Below, piece after piece: positions 1 through 11,925 of a stretch of DNA of 64,000 bases; position 1 is the first letter of the stretch, and every line of letters begins with the position of its first letter. The stretch comes from Cryptomeria japonica (Eukaryota > Streptophyta > Pinopsida > Cupressales > Cupressaceae). The notes under the pieces are model-generated. The model saw only the letters and a list, made by a program, of their open reading frames with translations. It was not told the origin of the DNA and ran no database searches. The translations under genes and the position numbers were made by a program. The DNA lies in NCBI RefSeq assembly GCF_030272615.1, contig NC_081406.1, positions 144,143,041 through 144,207,040 of the forward strand. Direction: 5' to 3'.

Positions 1-50
1 TTTAAAATTTTATTAAACTTATTCAATAGTTGGTAATGTAGTGCCTCTGT

Positions 51-1928
51 GGTCTAATTATGTTTGCAGGTGGCTATTCTTCATTCATCAATACAAATAA
101 ATAGATGGCTGGCTAGATGCATACAGACATATATGTATGTATATATAAACATACACTCATATATTTTCTAAATATGATATATATTCTCACTTTCACCCAC
201 AAACCCGAGGGATAGTTATACCGATAATCTCAAATCCTCATATATATATATATATATATAAATACACTTCATGTAGAAGCTATATATATAATTTTATCTA
301 TTAATCTCTATAGATACTCGGCCATTTTTCTTGCACTTTTTCCTGCCTAAAATAGATGCCAGACCCATTCAAGCCTGCCTTTAGAGTCTCCAAAGCCATC
401 TTTTCAAATTCATATTCATAAAATTCATTTCTTTAGAATCCCTTCTTTAGTTTTTTTCAGTAGGATCTAAACTCATTTAACTTAGATATCTTACACTTGG
501 TCATATCATAGTAAGGCCTCGAGCCCGGGTTAGTCCTCCTTTAGAACCTTCAGAGTCATTTTTTCTAAAATAATCTCCGAAGATCCCCCCCTTATATCTG
601 TTAGTTAGGCACAAAATTTAGAGAATTTTGGTAACACTTTATATGCAATGCAATAGGCTTAGGAATTAGTGGGAGACTTGCCCATACATTAAATAAGTTT
701 AGAATTATAAACATGTGCTCATATCCCAGCAAAGTATATGAAACATGGATATAGAGCTAACCCTATTAATGTATAGGTAGCCTCTCGCTAAATCCTAAGC
801 CTTTCTTGATATCCTAAGCTTTATTATGGGATCCCTATAGTAGGCCAACTCTAATAGCCGAATGAATCATTAAGGACAACCTTTACGTCAGCCACTCTCT
901 TGATCAAAGTCGGAGTGATGGCTAATAGCGAAGGATGAGTTAGGTCGCTGCAGTGATGGGACATTTGAGTTAACTCAGGCTCGGTGGTGGTAAGGTAATA
1001 TTAATTACCTCTCATCTTAAAATTCTCACTCCCTGCTTGTTATTTACTATTTAGTCACGGGTCAGTGCAAGAAGATGAGTCCACTTTTTGGCCAAAAAGT
1101 GGAAGTGTTTTCCTTGATTTTTAGATTTTGTCTCATTTGAGCTTAAATTTTGAAACACTTAGAGATTGAATCTTGGAAAAAGTCAGTAATATAAAAGATA
1201 GCCCTCTAAGTGTACTTTCCAAATATATAATTTATTTTAATACCCACATAATAAAAAATAACTTCTTAAATGGAGTTCTGAAAACTATGTTTTAAAAATG
1301 CCTGTTTCAGGACCATACCATGCATGTGTATGACCCACACTTTTTGACACAATTAAAATTATTTTCTCAAACCGTTTTGGGAAATGGTTTGTAACACATT
1401 GAATATTGATGAGCATATTTTTCTATATTTTTTTTTCTAGTATTTTTTTTTTTATTAATTTTTTAATGGCCGTAATTATCTTTTTAAAAATTTGACGTGT
1501 ACGACCCACATAATTTGATGTAAACTTAACATTTTTTGAATTTTTTTTTTTTTAATACAAAAGAATATTGTGTAGATTGATGACATATAATTTTTTTTCC
1601 AAAATTCTCTAAAATTAAAAAGTTATTAAATTAACAAAATTAGTTAATATTTCAAATTTATGAACCCGATTTAGTATAAATTAAATGAAAAATAGTTAAA
1701 ATAATCAATTTTTAAATAAATTTACATATTTAGAATCTAGACAATATAATATGAAATGGGTTTTAATTTCGTATAAAAATTCTCTGATTAGAGGCCCGTA
1801 AACTATTTCTGAAGTTCATATTTGTGCTTTCATTCATGGAGATTTGAATTTGTAGGTCCATGTCTCAGGTGTGGCCATCCCAGGCCTATCCCGAGCCTAA
1901 TCCTGAGCCAATTGGCGGGTTGTGGAAT
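51..1928. other. Non-coding 5' part of the LINE-type insertion
   Basis: There is no ORF of note here. It contains a (TA)n run at about 239-260, a moderately GC-balanced stretch at 830-1080 and a strongly AT-rich stretch at 1200-1780. No RNA gene, LTR terminus or second TSD was recognised. It could be a long 5' UTR/promoter of the element or captured flanking DNA. Confidence 0.4.
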
Positions 1929-2232
1929 CAACTTCCACAAAACGGGCCCCCGTTTTCAAACAAGGGCGGCTTGTGGAAAAAAAAAGAAAAATGCCATTTA
2001 GAAACGGGGGCTTGCTTTTAAACAAAACGGGGGCTCGTTTTTAGAAACGGGCCCCCGTTTTTAAAAACAGGCCCCCGTTTCTAAAAAAGGGCCCCCGTTT
2101 TGTTTAAAAGTGGGCCCCTGTTTTAGAACAAAACGGGGGCCCATTTTTTTTGCTTCGAACCCCCGTTACCTTTCGGCTTGGGAGCCCGAAGCACAAACGG
2201 GCCCCCGTTTTTTGAAAATGGGCCCTCGTTTA
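1929..2232. repeat. GC-rich array of interrupted palindromes (AAACGGGCCCCCGTTT-like)
   Basis: About ten copies of a unit built from AAACGGG and CCCCGTTT are packed into 300 bp. The copies occur in both orientations, and several (for example near 1940, 2055 and 2195) are imperfect palindromes with AAACGG/CCGTTT arms. The block stands out sharply from its AT-rich surroundings and ends about 140 bp before the ATG of the ORF at 2369. A promoter or leader role for the element is possible but is inference. Confidence 0.7.
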
Positions 2233-2368
2233 TAAGAGCGCATTTTCCAACGCGCGGACTTCCGCAAATTTGTGACTCATTACCTTGCACTTGCCCTCAC
2301 TGCTCATTATTAAGTTGGCAGAGTGCAAGTCCTTCCTTGATAGCTGAGAATCCTTCTGCAGAGTAACA

Positions 2369-3007
2369 ATGGATACTACGCTCAGACTTATGGGATTGAG
2401 GCGTCAGATGGCCTTTGTGGGTGAAATCAAAGATGAAAGATTGAGAGGTATCTTGGTTCAACAAAATCCTTTGATTTCTGGAGCAGTTATGAAATTCCTA
2501 GGGAAGGATTTCATAATGAATGAGGATCGAACCTGAGCTAACTCAGATATCGCCGCTATGTTCCTAGCCTTAGCAATGTACTTCGAAAGAGACAGAGAGG
2601 TGGTGGCGAATTTATGCAAGAAGGTCTTCATTAAGGACGTTCTTGGTGAATTGGAATGGGTTTTGGTGAACATAGACGATGATCTCACAGCTCCAAAGCC
2701 TCGGGACTATGATGTCCTTGTCAGGAACAACAAACCAGTTCCTCGTTTTCCTATTGTAGTTATTGAAGACCACAGGGCCTTCGAAGCTCTACGCTATGTA
2801 AGGAACAAGAACTTACAATTCCTCTCCTGGATCCTCATGGTAAAGAAACCCCCGCGGGAGAAGTGGCTGCAAAATTATCTGGATGCAGAAAATATTACGG
2901 TCATCCCTGATCACATGCCCATCCCTCGATCCCCTGAAACCCCCGTTGCAGAGAATCCAGGGAGCTCGGAGCCCCGTTCCTCTCAAAAGCCAAGAAGGAA
3001 AAGTTAA
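2369..3007 (+). pseudogene. Unrecognised ORF inside the LINE-type insertion, one in-frame TGA
   Basis: From ATG at 2369 one frame runs 212 codons to the stop at 3005-3007, interrupted only by TGA at 2534-2536 (codon 56). An ATG at 2558 allows a 149-residue downstream product. The protein is mixed in charge, with a hydrophobic and aromatic middle section (the segment PRFPIVVIEDHRAFEALRY) and a Pro/Ser/Lys-rich tail ending in PRRKS. I see no zinc knuckle, RT, endonuclease or membrane segment and do not recognise the family. It sits just after the GC-rich palindrome array, so it may be an ORF1-like protein of the element or a captured gene. A single nonsense codon suggests fairly recent decay or, less likely, readthrough. 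Confidence 0.5.
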
Positions 3008-3351
3008 TGGCCATTGTAGGGCACTTCGTTATAGGCGAAGGTCTGGGTATTAGACAATCTTCAATTTTTTAGTAATTAGGGAATATTGGAACATTAAGCT
3101 TAATGTCCTTTTTAAATTATGATCGTAGTATAGGATATATCCTTAACTTGTTAAGTTTCGAACTGGTTTTTTGAAGTAATTTTGACTACGAAGACATTAA
3201 ATTATTTTTCTAGAAGTATATAGGGAAAGAATTCACACTAAGGTAATATATGGATTATGTATCTTGAAGATGTCTACTTGCCTAAAAATTTATCTTAAGC
3301 TTCTAGTCCAAAAATGGAAGTAATTCAGTAGTACACATACAGTCAGTAATT

Positions 3352-3417
<66 letters not shown>

Positions 3418-4880
3418 AACCTGAAAATAGCAATCTTGGTTAGCTTTCTATATCACTAGTTTTTCGAGTTACATGGTAGCCACTTTTTAGCGTTATTCTT
3501 ACCTCTAAAATGCATGGTTAGTGGTTTTCTAAAGATGCTAACCATTTAATAGGTATCTTTGTGCTATGCATATGAAGCAAATGTTTATTTAATCTAGTCT
3601 TTAGCCTCAATTCCATAAGAAATTTAGATTCAAGGGTTTTTCCGTACTTAAAGGTTACGTTGTCTTTCAATTTTGATTCCTACAGATTTCCTGAGTCTCT
3701 CAAGCTTCAGGGTTAAATTTAATGGTGCGGCCATAATGATTTTTGTATGAATATTCCTTTATTGATAAAACCCATCATCTCTTACCTAGGATACATAATT
3801 ACTTTTAGATTCCTTCAGACTCTCTCTTTCAACATTTATTCAGCCACTCCAACATTTGCATCAATTTTATATACTCAAGCTTCCTTGTATATATATGTAT
3901 ATATCATACATATTCATATTTCTCGGTGTCTTCAAGCACTCTTGGGGCGGCCCTGTTTATAGTCTCTTCATCTGGTCATGCCCAAAGCCAAATTTCAACC
4001 CTTGAAGTATACCCCAGCCCAACCTCTCACTTCAATCCCTTTGACCCTCAACATCATTAAGGTATTTTCTTGATAGCAAACTAGGGATAAAGTTTCAGTA
4101 GATTTTCTGGATTGTTTTGGGTCAAAACAAAGGTTATTTAGACTCATCTTCTATCTTTAGTGCTGAGCTACATCTATAAGTGATTTGAACCCTCAAGACT
4201 TAGTCAAGACAGCCACATTCCTCCCTTCGGTTCTAAGAAACCAACAATTCATAATGTTTGTTTATTACAGTATGTTTTTCTTCAGCATTTTATCTAGGAG
4301 AAGCCTGTAATGCCACCTGCTGATTCTCTAACTTTAGCATTCTTACACGATAGAATCCTACCTCACCACCCTCTTTGTTATAATCTCAAAGGATAGAAGG
4401 TGGGAATGACTGAACCCCATTTACCAACCCTTGTTAGTGTAACCTGGATCCCTTCTCTCTCAGAGATCACATCTAGGAGCATTAACAAGAGGTGGCAAGT
4501 ATGGGTTCCTCATGTTTGGACATTAATGAATTTAACTCTATTGCAATTCGATGAACTATTTTCCGTTTGAATATTCTTTAAAAGATAGGTTTCATAAGAT
4601 AAGTTTCCATTTATTATGTTGGCTAACCAATACTAACAATCTGCCTAGTGTTTGAGCAACTAACTATGCAGGCCAAACAGGTAGATTTTGTGGAAAAATG
4701 GAACTATTCAATCATAAATCATCCACAGAGCTAAAGTTGGAAGCTACAAAATATTGACATCTTCTATTTTGAAAGTTGCAAATAAGGGCTTGTAAAGGAG
4801 GGGTAACATAAAAACATCCCTCCTGATTTCCCTGTTCCGGGGTCTCTTTGGATTATGTGGTGGTTGCACCAAAAATTGGA
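3008..4880. other. Non-coding 3' part of the LINE-type insertion
   Basis: No credible gene. It holds the (AC)n microsatellite at 3355-3412 and a slightly more GC-balanced stretch at 4280-4700 with short open frames that stop repeatedly. I looked there for a LINE ORF2 (an F/YADD reverse transcriptase box) and did not find one. Confidence 0.4.
3355..3412. repeat. (AC)n microsatellite
   Basis: An uninterrupted AC dinucleotide run of about 29 units, followed by ATATAAAC. It lies within the LINE-type insertion. Confidence 0.95.
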
Positions 4881-4884
4881 ATTA

Positions 4885-5053
4885 TTTCTTATTTTGTAAT
4901 ATTAGGCTGGGCTTTGATCCCGGGCAAGGTCGGAGGTTTTCTCGCCTCCACTCTTTCCTACCGGCGCCCACACGAGTGGAGATTTGTACTATAACTTTTT
5001 AATAATTAATAAAATCCTTGGCCTCGGCCTCTTACCGATCAAAAAAAATAAAA
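4885..5053 (+). other. LINE-like 3' end with A-rich tail
   Basis: The segment contains TTTGATCCCGGGCAAGGTCG, a GC-rich portion with GGCGCCCACACGAGTGGAG, then AATTAATAAAATCCTTGGCC and finally CTTACCGATC followed by AAAAAAAATAAAAA. An AATAAA-type signal close to an A tail that abuts a TSD is how plant LINE insertions end. That it is a LINE 3' UTR is from memory of similar plant elements; the tail and TSD are seen directly. Confidence 0.6.
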
Positions 5054-5256
5054 AATGTAGTGCCTCTGTTATATTGTTAATGTAAGTGGATTTATCATTT
5101 GTTTGTTTACAAATCAATTGAAATTTGACATATGAATATTTTTAATGATTTTAAATATATTTTTGAAATAAAATTAAAATAACATAGATATATTATAAAA
5201 AGTATAACACAAAAATGTAACCATGAAATTAGACCACACCCCTGAGCCTATCCATA

Positions 5257-5404
5257 AATCAAACTAACCCTACCATTAATAGTATGCCAAATTTAACAAG
5301 AATCCTAATTTATGACCTTAATCGTAATCATAAATCATAAAGAATTTTCATCTTTCATGAACCCTAAATTTGACCACAATAAACCCTAGCCCTGAACCCT
5401 AGAC
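5257..5404. repeat. Degenerate telomere-like CCCTAA DNA, left block
   Basis: Scattered ACCCTA, CCCTAA and CCTAA units start about 190 bp after the LINE-type insertion and run up to the solo LTR. This block continues at 5874-6435 and 12735-12900; two later insertions split it. Confidence 0.6.
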
Positions 5405-5868
5405 TGTTGAAATGTGGTGACCGATTAGAAAAGTATTATACACTCAGCACGTATCCTTGCCGGGGTCTGGGGCTGGGCCAAGCCTCGGGCAGGGTTCCGA
5501 GGGCAGCAGCCCCTAAGAAAAGCGGGGGTTCAGGGGTGGGAGCCCCCAAGAAATTTTTTTTTGGGGTATTTTTTTTTGATGAAAATCGACATTGTAATAA
5601 AACCCTAAAAAGGCTGACTTTGTTTTTTCCCTAAAAACGCATGTTATAAGTGGCTGGGATGCTTAAGGCATTGTAAGGTTGATGTAATATTTTTGCTGGA
5701 TAATAAGAAAGATTGGACGACTGTGTATGGTGGACATAACCCATTTTGGGTGAACCACATTAAATCGCTCTGTTATCTGTGTCCTATTTTATTTCTTTAT
5801 CTTTTGTATTTAAATCTGCATATGATTGTTAGTTCATATTTGCTTCGGATCTGCTTGAAACCCTAACA
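5405..5868 (+). mobile_element. Solo LTR of a Ty1/Copia retrotransposon
   Basis: The 464-bp segment starts TGTTGAAATG and ends ACCCTAACA. It is flanked by the perfect 5-bp duplication TAGAC (5400-5404 and 5869-5873). Inside is a GC-rich stretch (about 5458-5550) and, near the 3' end, GGGTGAACCACATTAAATC, a sequence I associate with Copia LTR ends in plants. No primer-binding site or internal domain follows, so it is a solo LTR left by LTR-LTR recombination. The small 75-codon ORF across its GC-rich part is not a gene. Confidence 0.85.
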
Positions 5869-5873
5869 TAGAC

Positions 5874-6435
5874 CATATTGAGCCTTAAACCTAAAACTAA
5901 ATTGAAATGAACCATGAACCTCCTCTATGTAATTAAATATTAAGCTAATTTCAACCCTACTTTTATAACTAATACAAATTGAATCTGAATATTTAAACTA
6001 AATGGAATCATAACCCAACCTTCAACCTAATTGCAAATTAAGCCAAATTGAACATTAATCCTAAACTGATCCCCTTTCCTAATGCTAACAATGAGGTAAA
6101 TGCTAATTATAATCCTAATCTTAAGCCCAATCCCTAACCCAAAACATTACTCTAAACCTAAACATGATGTAAACCCTAACCCTAACCATAATCGTAACCC
6201 CCAATCCTAACCACAATCCTTATTTTATTTGTAACCATAATGTAAATCCTAACACTAACCATAACTCTAACCCTAAAAATAACCATAATCATAATTCTAA
6301 CCATTACCCTTAATACTAACCCTTACACTAATCATGATATAAACTCAAAGTCAACCCATAATCTTGACCAAAACCGTAAATCCTGAGCCTTACCTCAATA
6401 CTAACCCTAAAAATAACCATGTTATATATCCTAAC
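5874..6435. repeat. Degenerate telomere-like CCCTAA DNA, middle block
   Basis: Rich in AACCCTAACC, CCATAATC and similar degenerate hexamers, best preserved near 6170-6190. Where units are clear they are hexamers (CCCTAA, that is TTAGGG on the other strand) rather than the seven-base plant telomere unit CCCTAAA. It ends at the CTAAC target site of the chromovirus insertion. Confidence 0.65.
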
Positions 6436-7251
6436 TGATGCAGGAGCATCCCTGGTTCACAACAATCTTGCATCAACCAAAAACATTTTTCTTTCTATTT
6501 TGTCTTTTGTTTGCAGTTTCAATTTTACTTTATGTGTAACTCAAATTTGGCTCACCGGATCCTGTGGAGTTAAATTCTACTTGAAGACTTGATCATCTTT
6601 CTTTCTTTGAAGCTGCATCTCATTTGGATCACTTTTCGGCAAGTTATCACTACCGATATCCATGAGAGTTTCCTGTTACTGGTTGTTCCTTTGTTACCGG
6701 TTGCCTGAGACCTATTCTGGTGGTCTACCAAAACCCATTCCAAAGCTTGCAGATGCTTGGGAGTTGATTTCGATGTTCCTTGGCATGTGGCTGACCTTTT
6801 TCCGCAATCTATGTTCCATCCTTTGGATTTTCTGGAGGAATCTCTTGGCGAAGGAAGACCTTGTTTATTTTGCACGTTAGGTCTTGTTCTTTGGGTTTTG
6901 ATTACTTTTGGGCCAACTTAGTCCTTTGGATCGATTCATATATATTTGTAATCATGCTTTATAATGTAATCAATGAGAATCAATGAGAATCAATCAGAGT
7001 ATCAGATAGATAGACTGTGCATAGAAGATAGATCTTTCGATTAAAGGTCTCGGTTGTGACCTATTCTACCAGGTTTGTGTGTCGGTATGTTGTAACCCGG
7101 TTGTTATTGGTTGGATATAATCAAATTTCATGCAATAAAAATATATGTTCTGCATTGCCTCCATCATATCTGTGTGTTTTTGTTGTGTTTACTCTTGTTG
7201 ATCGGTCCAGACTGATCTCTTTGAGGTCCCTCCTCACCGGTGACTGCTTCA
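6436..7251 (+). repeat. 5' LTR of the chromovirus
   Basis: 816 bp from TGATGCAGGAGC to GTGACTGCTTCA. It matches 11926-12729 along its whole length with scattered substitutions and small indels. Apparent ORFs at 6570-7280 are chance frames within the LTR. Confidence 0.93.
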
Positions 7252-7253
7252 AG

Positions 7254-7266
7254 TGGTATCATAGAG
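7254..7266 (+). other. Primer-binding site, tRNA-Met type
   Basis: TGGTATCATAGAG begins two bases after the LTR end. The usual plant initiator-tRNA-Met site is TGGTATCAGAGC, so the first eight bases match exactly and the rest is diverged. Confidence 0.75.
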
Positions 7267-7359
7267 AAGTTTCATTCTGAAGGTTCCATGTCCTGAATTT
7301 TGTTGTAGGGTGGCAGATTGCAGATCCAACCTACAATTTCATAGGACTAGCATGAATCG

Positions 7360-8800
7360 ATGGCACAAAGAGGAATTAGGAATGGTGGAGCGTGTGCGTG
7401 TGGGAATACAAACCCTACAATGATGGAGATGTTGAGAGGAATAGAAGCCTGGTTAGAAGCCATGGAGATAGCCCAGAGAAGAGGCCCACATATCAAAGAT
7501 GTGAGTGAAGATGAAGGAGAAGAATCCCTGACAAAATAAGTAAACCTACCGACAATTGATCCGGATGAGGAAAGGTTTTTAAGGGTTTTGAGTAGGGCGA
7601 ACACTAAACCTCATTTTACCCCACCAGAATATGATGGGAAGTTAGATTAAGATGAATTGATGGATTGGATCTCAAAGACAGAGAAGTATTTCAATTTTGA
7701 AAACACTGCATAAGAGAGGAAGGTGAAAAATTCCTGTACCTGATTCAAAGGTCATGCATCTCTTTGGTGGGAGAATTTGCAAGTTGATAGACAAAGAAGA
7801 GGTAAAGAAAATATTAAGACATGGGATCAGATGATTGCTAAGTTGAAATCAAAGTTTTTCCTAGTGAATTATCAAGTGGATTTGTTCTGGAAGTTGCAGA
7901 TGCTAAGACAGAAGAAATATAGTGTGAAGGAGTACACCAAAGCATTTTACAAGTTGAACATCAGATCTGGACATGTTGATGATGAAATTAAACAAATTGC
8001 AAGATATTTGAATAGGTTGCGGATGTCTATACAAGATGAACTTAGTATGATCAAATTGGAGAGTGTTGAAGAGGCTTACCAATATGCACTAAAGGCTGAA
8101 GAAAAATTGAACAAAAGACATGACCAGAGACAAAGAGGTAGAGGTGGAAGGTTTACTAGAGGAAGATTTCAAGGAGGAAGAGAATATACAAGAGGAAGAG
8201 GAACCAATATAGATCAGAAAAAGGACAAGGAAGTGAACAAAGAAGGTAATTCATATGAAAAGGATGATAGAAATTTCTACCGAAGAAGAGAACCAGATGG
8301 TTACTAGAATGAGAACTTTGGAAGACAAGATAAGAGGACATTTAGAGAAAGTTTCTTTAAATGTGGAGGAGAAGGACATCGTGCATTTGAGTGTAAAAAG
8401 ACAGAGGCTATCGGAAGAGAAGTAGTGGTGGAAGAAAACCCCACCGGATCAGACAATAAACCAAAAGATGCAGAACTATTGATGACGAGGAGAGCTTTGT
8501 GTCATACCAGAGGAGATGAAGAGCCCTTGTAGAGGAAGAATCTGTTCAAAACTAGGTGTAAGGTATCCGGTAAGTGTTGTAAAGTTGTTATTGATAGTGG
8601 TAATTCAGATAATCTTGTTTTAGAAGAGATGGTGAATAAGTTAAGATTGGAGAGATTGAAACACCCTAAGCCTTATCAGATAGCATGGATTTAGGATGAA
8701 CATAAGTTGTTAGTAAGTGAACAATGTTTGGTGAAATTGAAATTGGGAATTATCATGATGAAGTTTTGTGTGATAATATGCTTATGGATATTTGTTATCT
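7360..8800 (+). pseudogene. Chromovirus gag and protease, broken
   Basis: From ATG at 7360 one frame gives a Gag capsid region (tryptophan-containing blocks, longest clean stretch 7777-8307), an Arg/Gly-rich nucleocapsid segment, a zinc knuckle near 8360-8400 and a protease active-site motif VIDSGNSDNLV near 8590. In the zinc knuckle the first cysteine of C-X2-C-X4-H-X4-C is replaced by phenylalanine (FFKCGGEGHRAFEC), so metal binding would be lost. In-frame stops lie near 7538, 7648, 7710, 8305 and 8530. Gag would package the element RNA and protease would mature the polyprotein; this copy can do neither. Confidence 0.85.
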
Positions 8801-8870
8801 TTTGTTGGGTAGACCTTAGCAGTTTGATAGACACGCAATACATGATGTAAGGAAGAATACATACACTATT

Positions 8871-11800
8871 GTGGCCAATGGGATGAAGCAAAACTTGTTA
8901 CCTTTGGAGGAACCTTTGAAGAATGAAGTCTGTACGAATGCCATAATCTATTTAGTAGATGGAAGAAAATTTATGGATGGACTGAGACATGAGAATGTGT
9001 GTTTTTCCTTAATTCCTAATAAGATTGAGAGACCGGAACCAGAAGGAAAGCACCTAGTAGAGATAAGAGATTTGGTGAAAGAATATGAGGACATCATTTC
9101 AAATAATGTACCTGATAGATTCCCACCTGTGAGAAGTATTAGTTATTGCATGAACTTGGTTCCTGGAGCTAGTTTGCCTAACAAAGCTACACACCGGTTG
9201 ACACCGACAAAGAATGAAGAACTGAATAGACAAGTGCAGGAGCTATTGAAGAAAGGTTTGATCAGGGAGAGTCTGAGCCCTTGTACAGTACTAACAATAT
9301 TAGCACCTAAGAAGAATGGAGAATGGAGGATGTGTATCGATTCAAGAGCAATAAAAAAGATCACAGTGAAATATCAGTTTCCTTTGCCTAGAATGGATGA
9401 CAAAATGTTTGAGTGGAGCAAAATACTTTACAAAGATAGATTTGAAGAGTGGATATCATCAGATCAGGATTAGAGAAGGTGATGAGTGGAAGACAACATT
9501 TAAGACAAACGAAGGACTATATGAATGGTTTGTGATGCCTTTTGGATTGACTAATGCATCGAGTACTTTCATAAGGCTGGTGAATGAGGTATTGAAGAAA
9601 TTCTTGGGAAATTTTGTTATTGTGTATTTGGATGACATTTTGGTTTTCTAGTAAAACAAGAGAGGAGCATTTGTTGCGGTTAAGACAAGTTTTGCAGAGG
9701 TTGAGAGAAGAAAAGTTGTTGATCAATATCAAGAAGTCTACTTTCATGAAGGATGAGTTAGTCTATTTAGGATTTGTGATATCTGAGGATGGTTTGAAGA
9801 TGGACCCTGAGAAAGTGAAAGCCATTCTTGAGTGGCCTACCCAAAAGCATTGGGGAGGTAAGATCATTTCATGGATTGGCTAGTTTTTACTGGAAGTTTA
9901 TCAGAAATTTCAGTTCAGTTTGTAACCCCATGACTGAGACCATGAGAGGAGATTAGAAGGAATTCAAGTGGACCACTAGAGAAAACAAAATTTTTGAATT
10001 GTTGAAGCAGAAATTGACTGAGCAACTAGTGTTAGCTTTACCATATTTCAATAAGGTATTTCAAGTGGATTGTGATGCAAGTGGAACAACAATAGGAGTA
10101 GTCTTGAGTCAAGAAGGGAGAGCAGTAGCCTATTTCAGTGAGAAATTGAATGATTCCCAGAGGAGATATTCAGTGTATGATCAGAAATTTTATGCCATAG
10201 TTCAAGCCTTGAAGAAGTGGAGACATTACTTGTTGCCTAAGGAGTTTGCGTTGTATACAAATGATCAAGATTTGTAGTATTTGAATAGTCATAGTAAGTT
10301 GAATCATAGACATATGAGATGGGTAGAATTCTTGTAGAGTTACACCTTTGTGTTGAAGCATAGAAGTGGGAAATATAAAAAAGTTGTTGATGTATTGAGT
10401 AGGAGAAGGAATTTGCTAACAGAGATGAGAGTGACAATATCAGGTTTTGAAGATTTGAAGACCTTGTATGAGGAAGACTTGGATTTTGCAGAACCTTGGA
10501 AAGCATGTAGACAACCGGTTATGGTTGATAAGAGAAAATGGTTGGATTATTTCATTCAAGATGGAATGTTATTTAGGGGAGTTCAGTTGTGCATACCTAA
10601 GAGTTCCATGAGAGAGAACCTCATAAAAGAGAAACATAGTAGAGGTTTAGCCGGACATTTTGGCATTGACAAAATAGTTGCATTAGTGAGTGAGCGGTAG
10701 TTTTGGCCCCAAATTCATAAGAATGTTAAGAGATATATGCAGAGTTGTAGAGTTTGTCAAGTTGCAAAAGGTAGTAGTCAGAATGTGGGATTGTATAAAC
10801 CTTTGACAGTACCGGTAAGACCTTGGGAGGATATAAGCATGGATTTTATACTTGGATTGCCTAAGACACTAAGATGGAGTGATTCTATATTTGTGGTAGT
10901 GAATAGATTTTCAAAGATGGCTCGTTTCATGCCTTGTAAGAAGACATCAGATGCATTGCATGTAGTAGACCTATTTTTCAAGGAAGTGCTGAGATTGCAT
11001 GGATTATTTAAGAGCATAGTTTCAGACAGAGACACTAAGTTTGTTGGCTATTTTTGGAGGACACTTTGGAAGAAGATGAAGACGGATTTGAAGTTTAGTT
11101 CTACTTTTCATCCATAGATTGATGGACAGACAAAATTTGTTAACTGGAGTTTGGGAAACTTGTTGAGATGTTTAGTGGGAGATAAAACTGGAAGTTGGGA
11201 TTTGATCCTTGCACAAGCAGAGTTTGCCTACAACAATTTGGTGAATAGAAGTACCAGAAAAAAAAAACCTTTTGAGATTGTTACTAGAGTGCATTCTAGA
11301 GGAATGTTAGAATTGAGAGACATTAGTAGTGAAGACCGAAAGAGTTTAGAAGTAGAAGATTTTGCAGATCACATGGTAGCATTGCATATTCAAGTTAAAC
11401 AACATTTGGAAGACATGAACAACAAATATAAGGAGAAGGCAAATGAGAAGAGAAGACATAAGGAATTTGAAGTTGGTGATGAAGTGATGGTATATCTGAG
11501 AAAAGAGAGATTCTCAGTTGGAACTTATAATAAGTTGCAGATGAAGAAGTTTGGATCCTGTAAAATTTTGAGGAAGTTCAGTTCTGGAAATGCTTATGAA
11601 GTGGAGCTATTAGATAGTCTAAGTATTTCACCTATATTCAATTTTGCAGATCTTCATGAGTACCATGAACTAGTATTCAGTGAGGATAGTGTTGCAGACC
11701 TTGAGAAATAATTGCCCTGGAAGGAACCCGATCAGATTGAAGAGATTTTGGATAGTAGGATTGGGCATAGTACCCGGAACAGCCGGTACAAAGAATATCT

Positions 11801-11894
11801 TGTGAAATGGAAGGGCAAACCAGTTGAAGATTCATCTTGGATTTCTCAGGCAGAGGTAGATCGCCTTGGTTTCCCTTTGACCCTAGAAAAGTGA
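8871..11894 (+). pseudogene. Chromovirus pol: RT, RNase H, integrase, chromodomain, broken
   Basis: RT starts in the frame of 8871-9473 (motif MCIDSRAIKK), shifts frame near 9400, continues to the catalytic box YLDD at 9625-9636 and shifts again near 9648. RNase H (CDASGTTIGVVLSQEGRAVAY) and integrase occupy one frame from about 9960 onward, with stops at about 10275, 10336, 10698, 11115 and 11709. The integrase zinc-binding part keeps its H-H-C-C residues, and the core keeps both aspartates (MDFILGLP and SDRDTKF). The third acidic residue is lost: the usual GQTE motif reads GQTK. The last 60 codons (11712-11894) form a chromodomain (EYLVKWKG, then SSWISQAE), which in this family steers integration towards marked chromatin. 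Confidence 0.9.
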
Positions 11895-11925
11895 GAGGCT
11901 CACTTTTTCATTAACCTTGGATGTT

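Larger units (their letters stand above)
35..5069 (+). mobile_element. LINE-type (non-LTR) retroposed insertion, about 5 kb
   Basis: A 16-bp direct repeat, AATGTAGTGCCTCTGT, lies at 35-50 and again at 5054-5069. The inserted DNA (51-5053) ends in an A-rich tail directly before the second copy. A long target-site duplication plus a 3' A tail is the hallmark of target-primed reverse transcription, so this is a LINE or something mobilised by a LINE. The last 170 bp read like a LINE 3' end. No reverse transcriptase is recognisable inside. It may therefore be a decayed LINE, a non-autonomous passenger or a composite. The boundaries are seen directly; class assignment is inference from the termini. 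Confidence 0.75.

Noticed and set aside
2178-2366. 62-codon ORF over the GC-rich palindrome array
   Set aside because: It follows the repeat composition and has no motif; the ORF at 2369 is the better candidate.
5407-5634. 75-codon Gly/Pro-rich ORF
   Set aside because: It lies inside the Copia solo LTR.
5869-5885. A primer-binding site after the Copia LTR at 5405-5868
   Set aside because: The bases following are the TSD TAGAC and telomere-like DNA, not TGGTATCAGAGC, so the LTR is solo.
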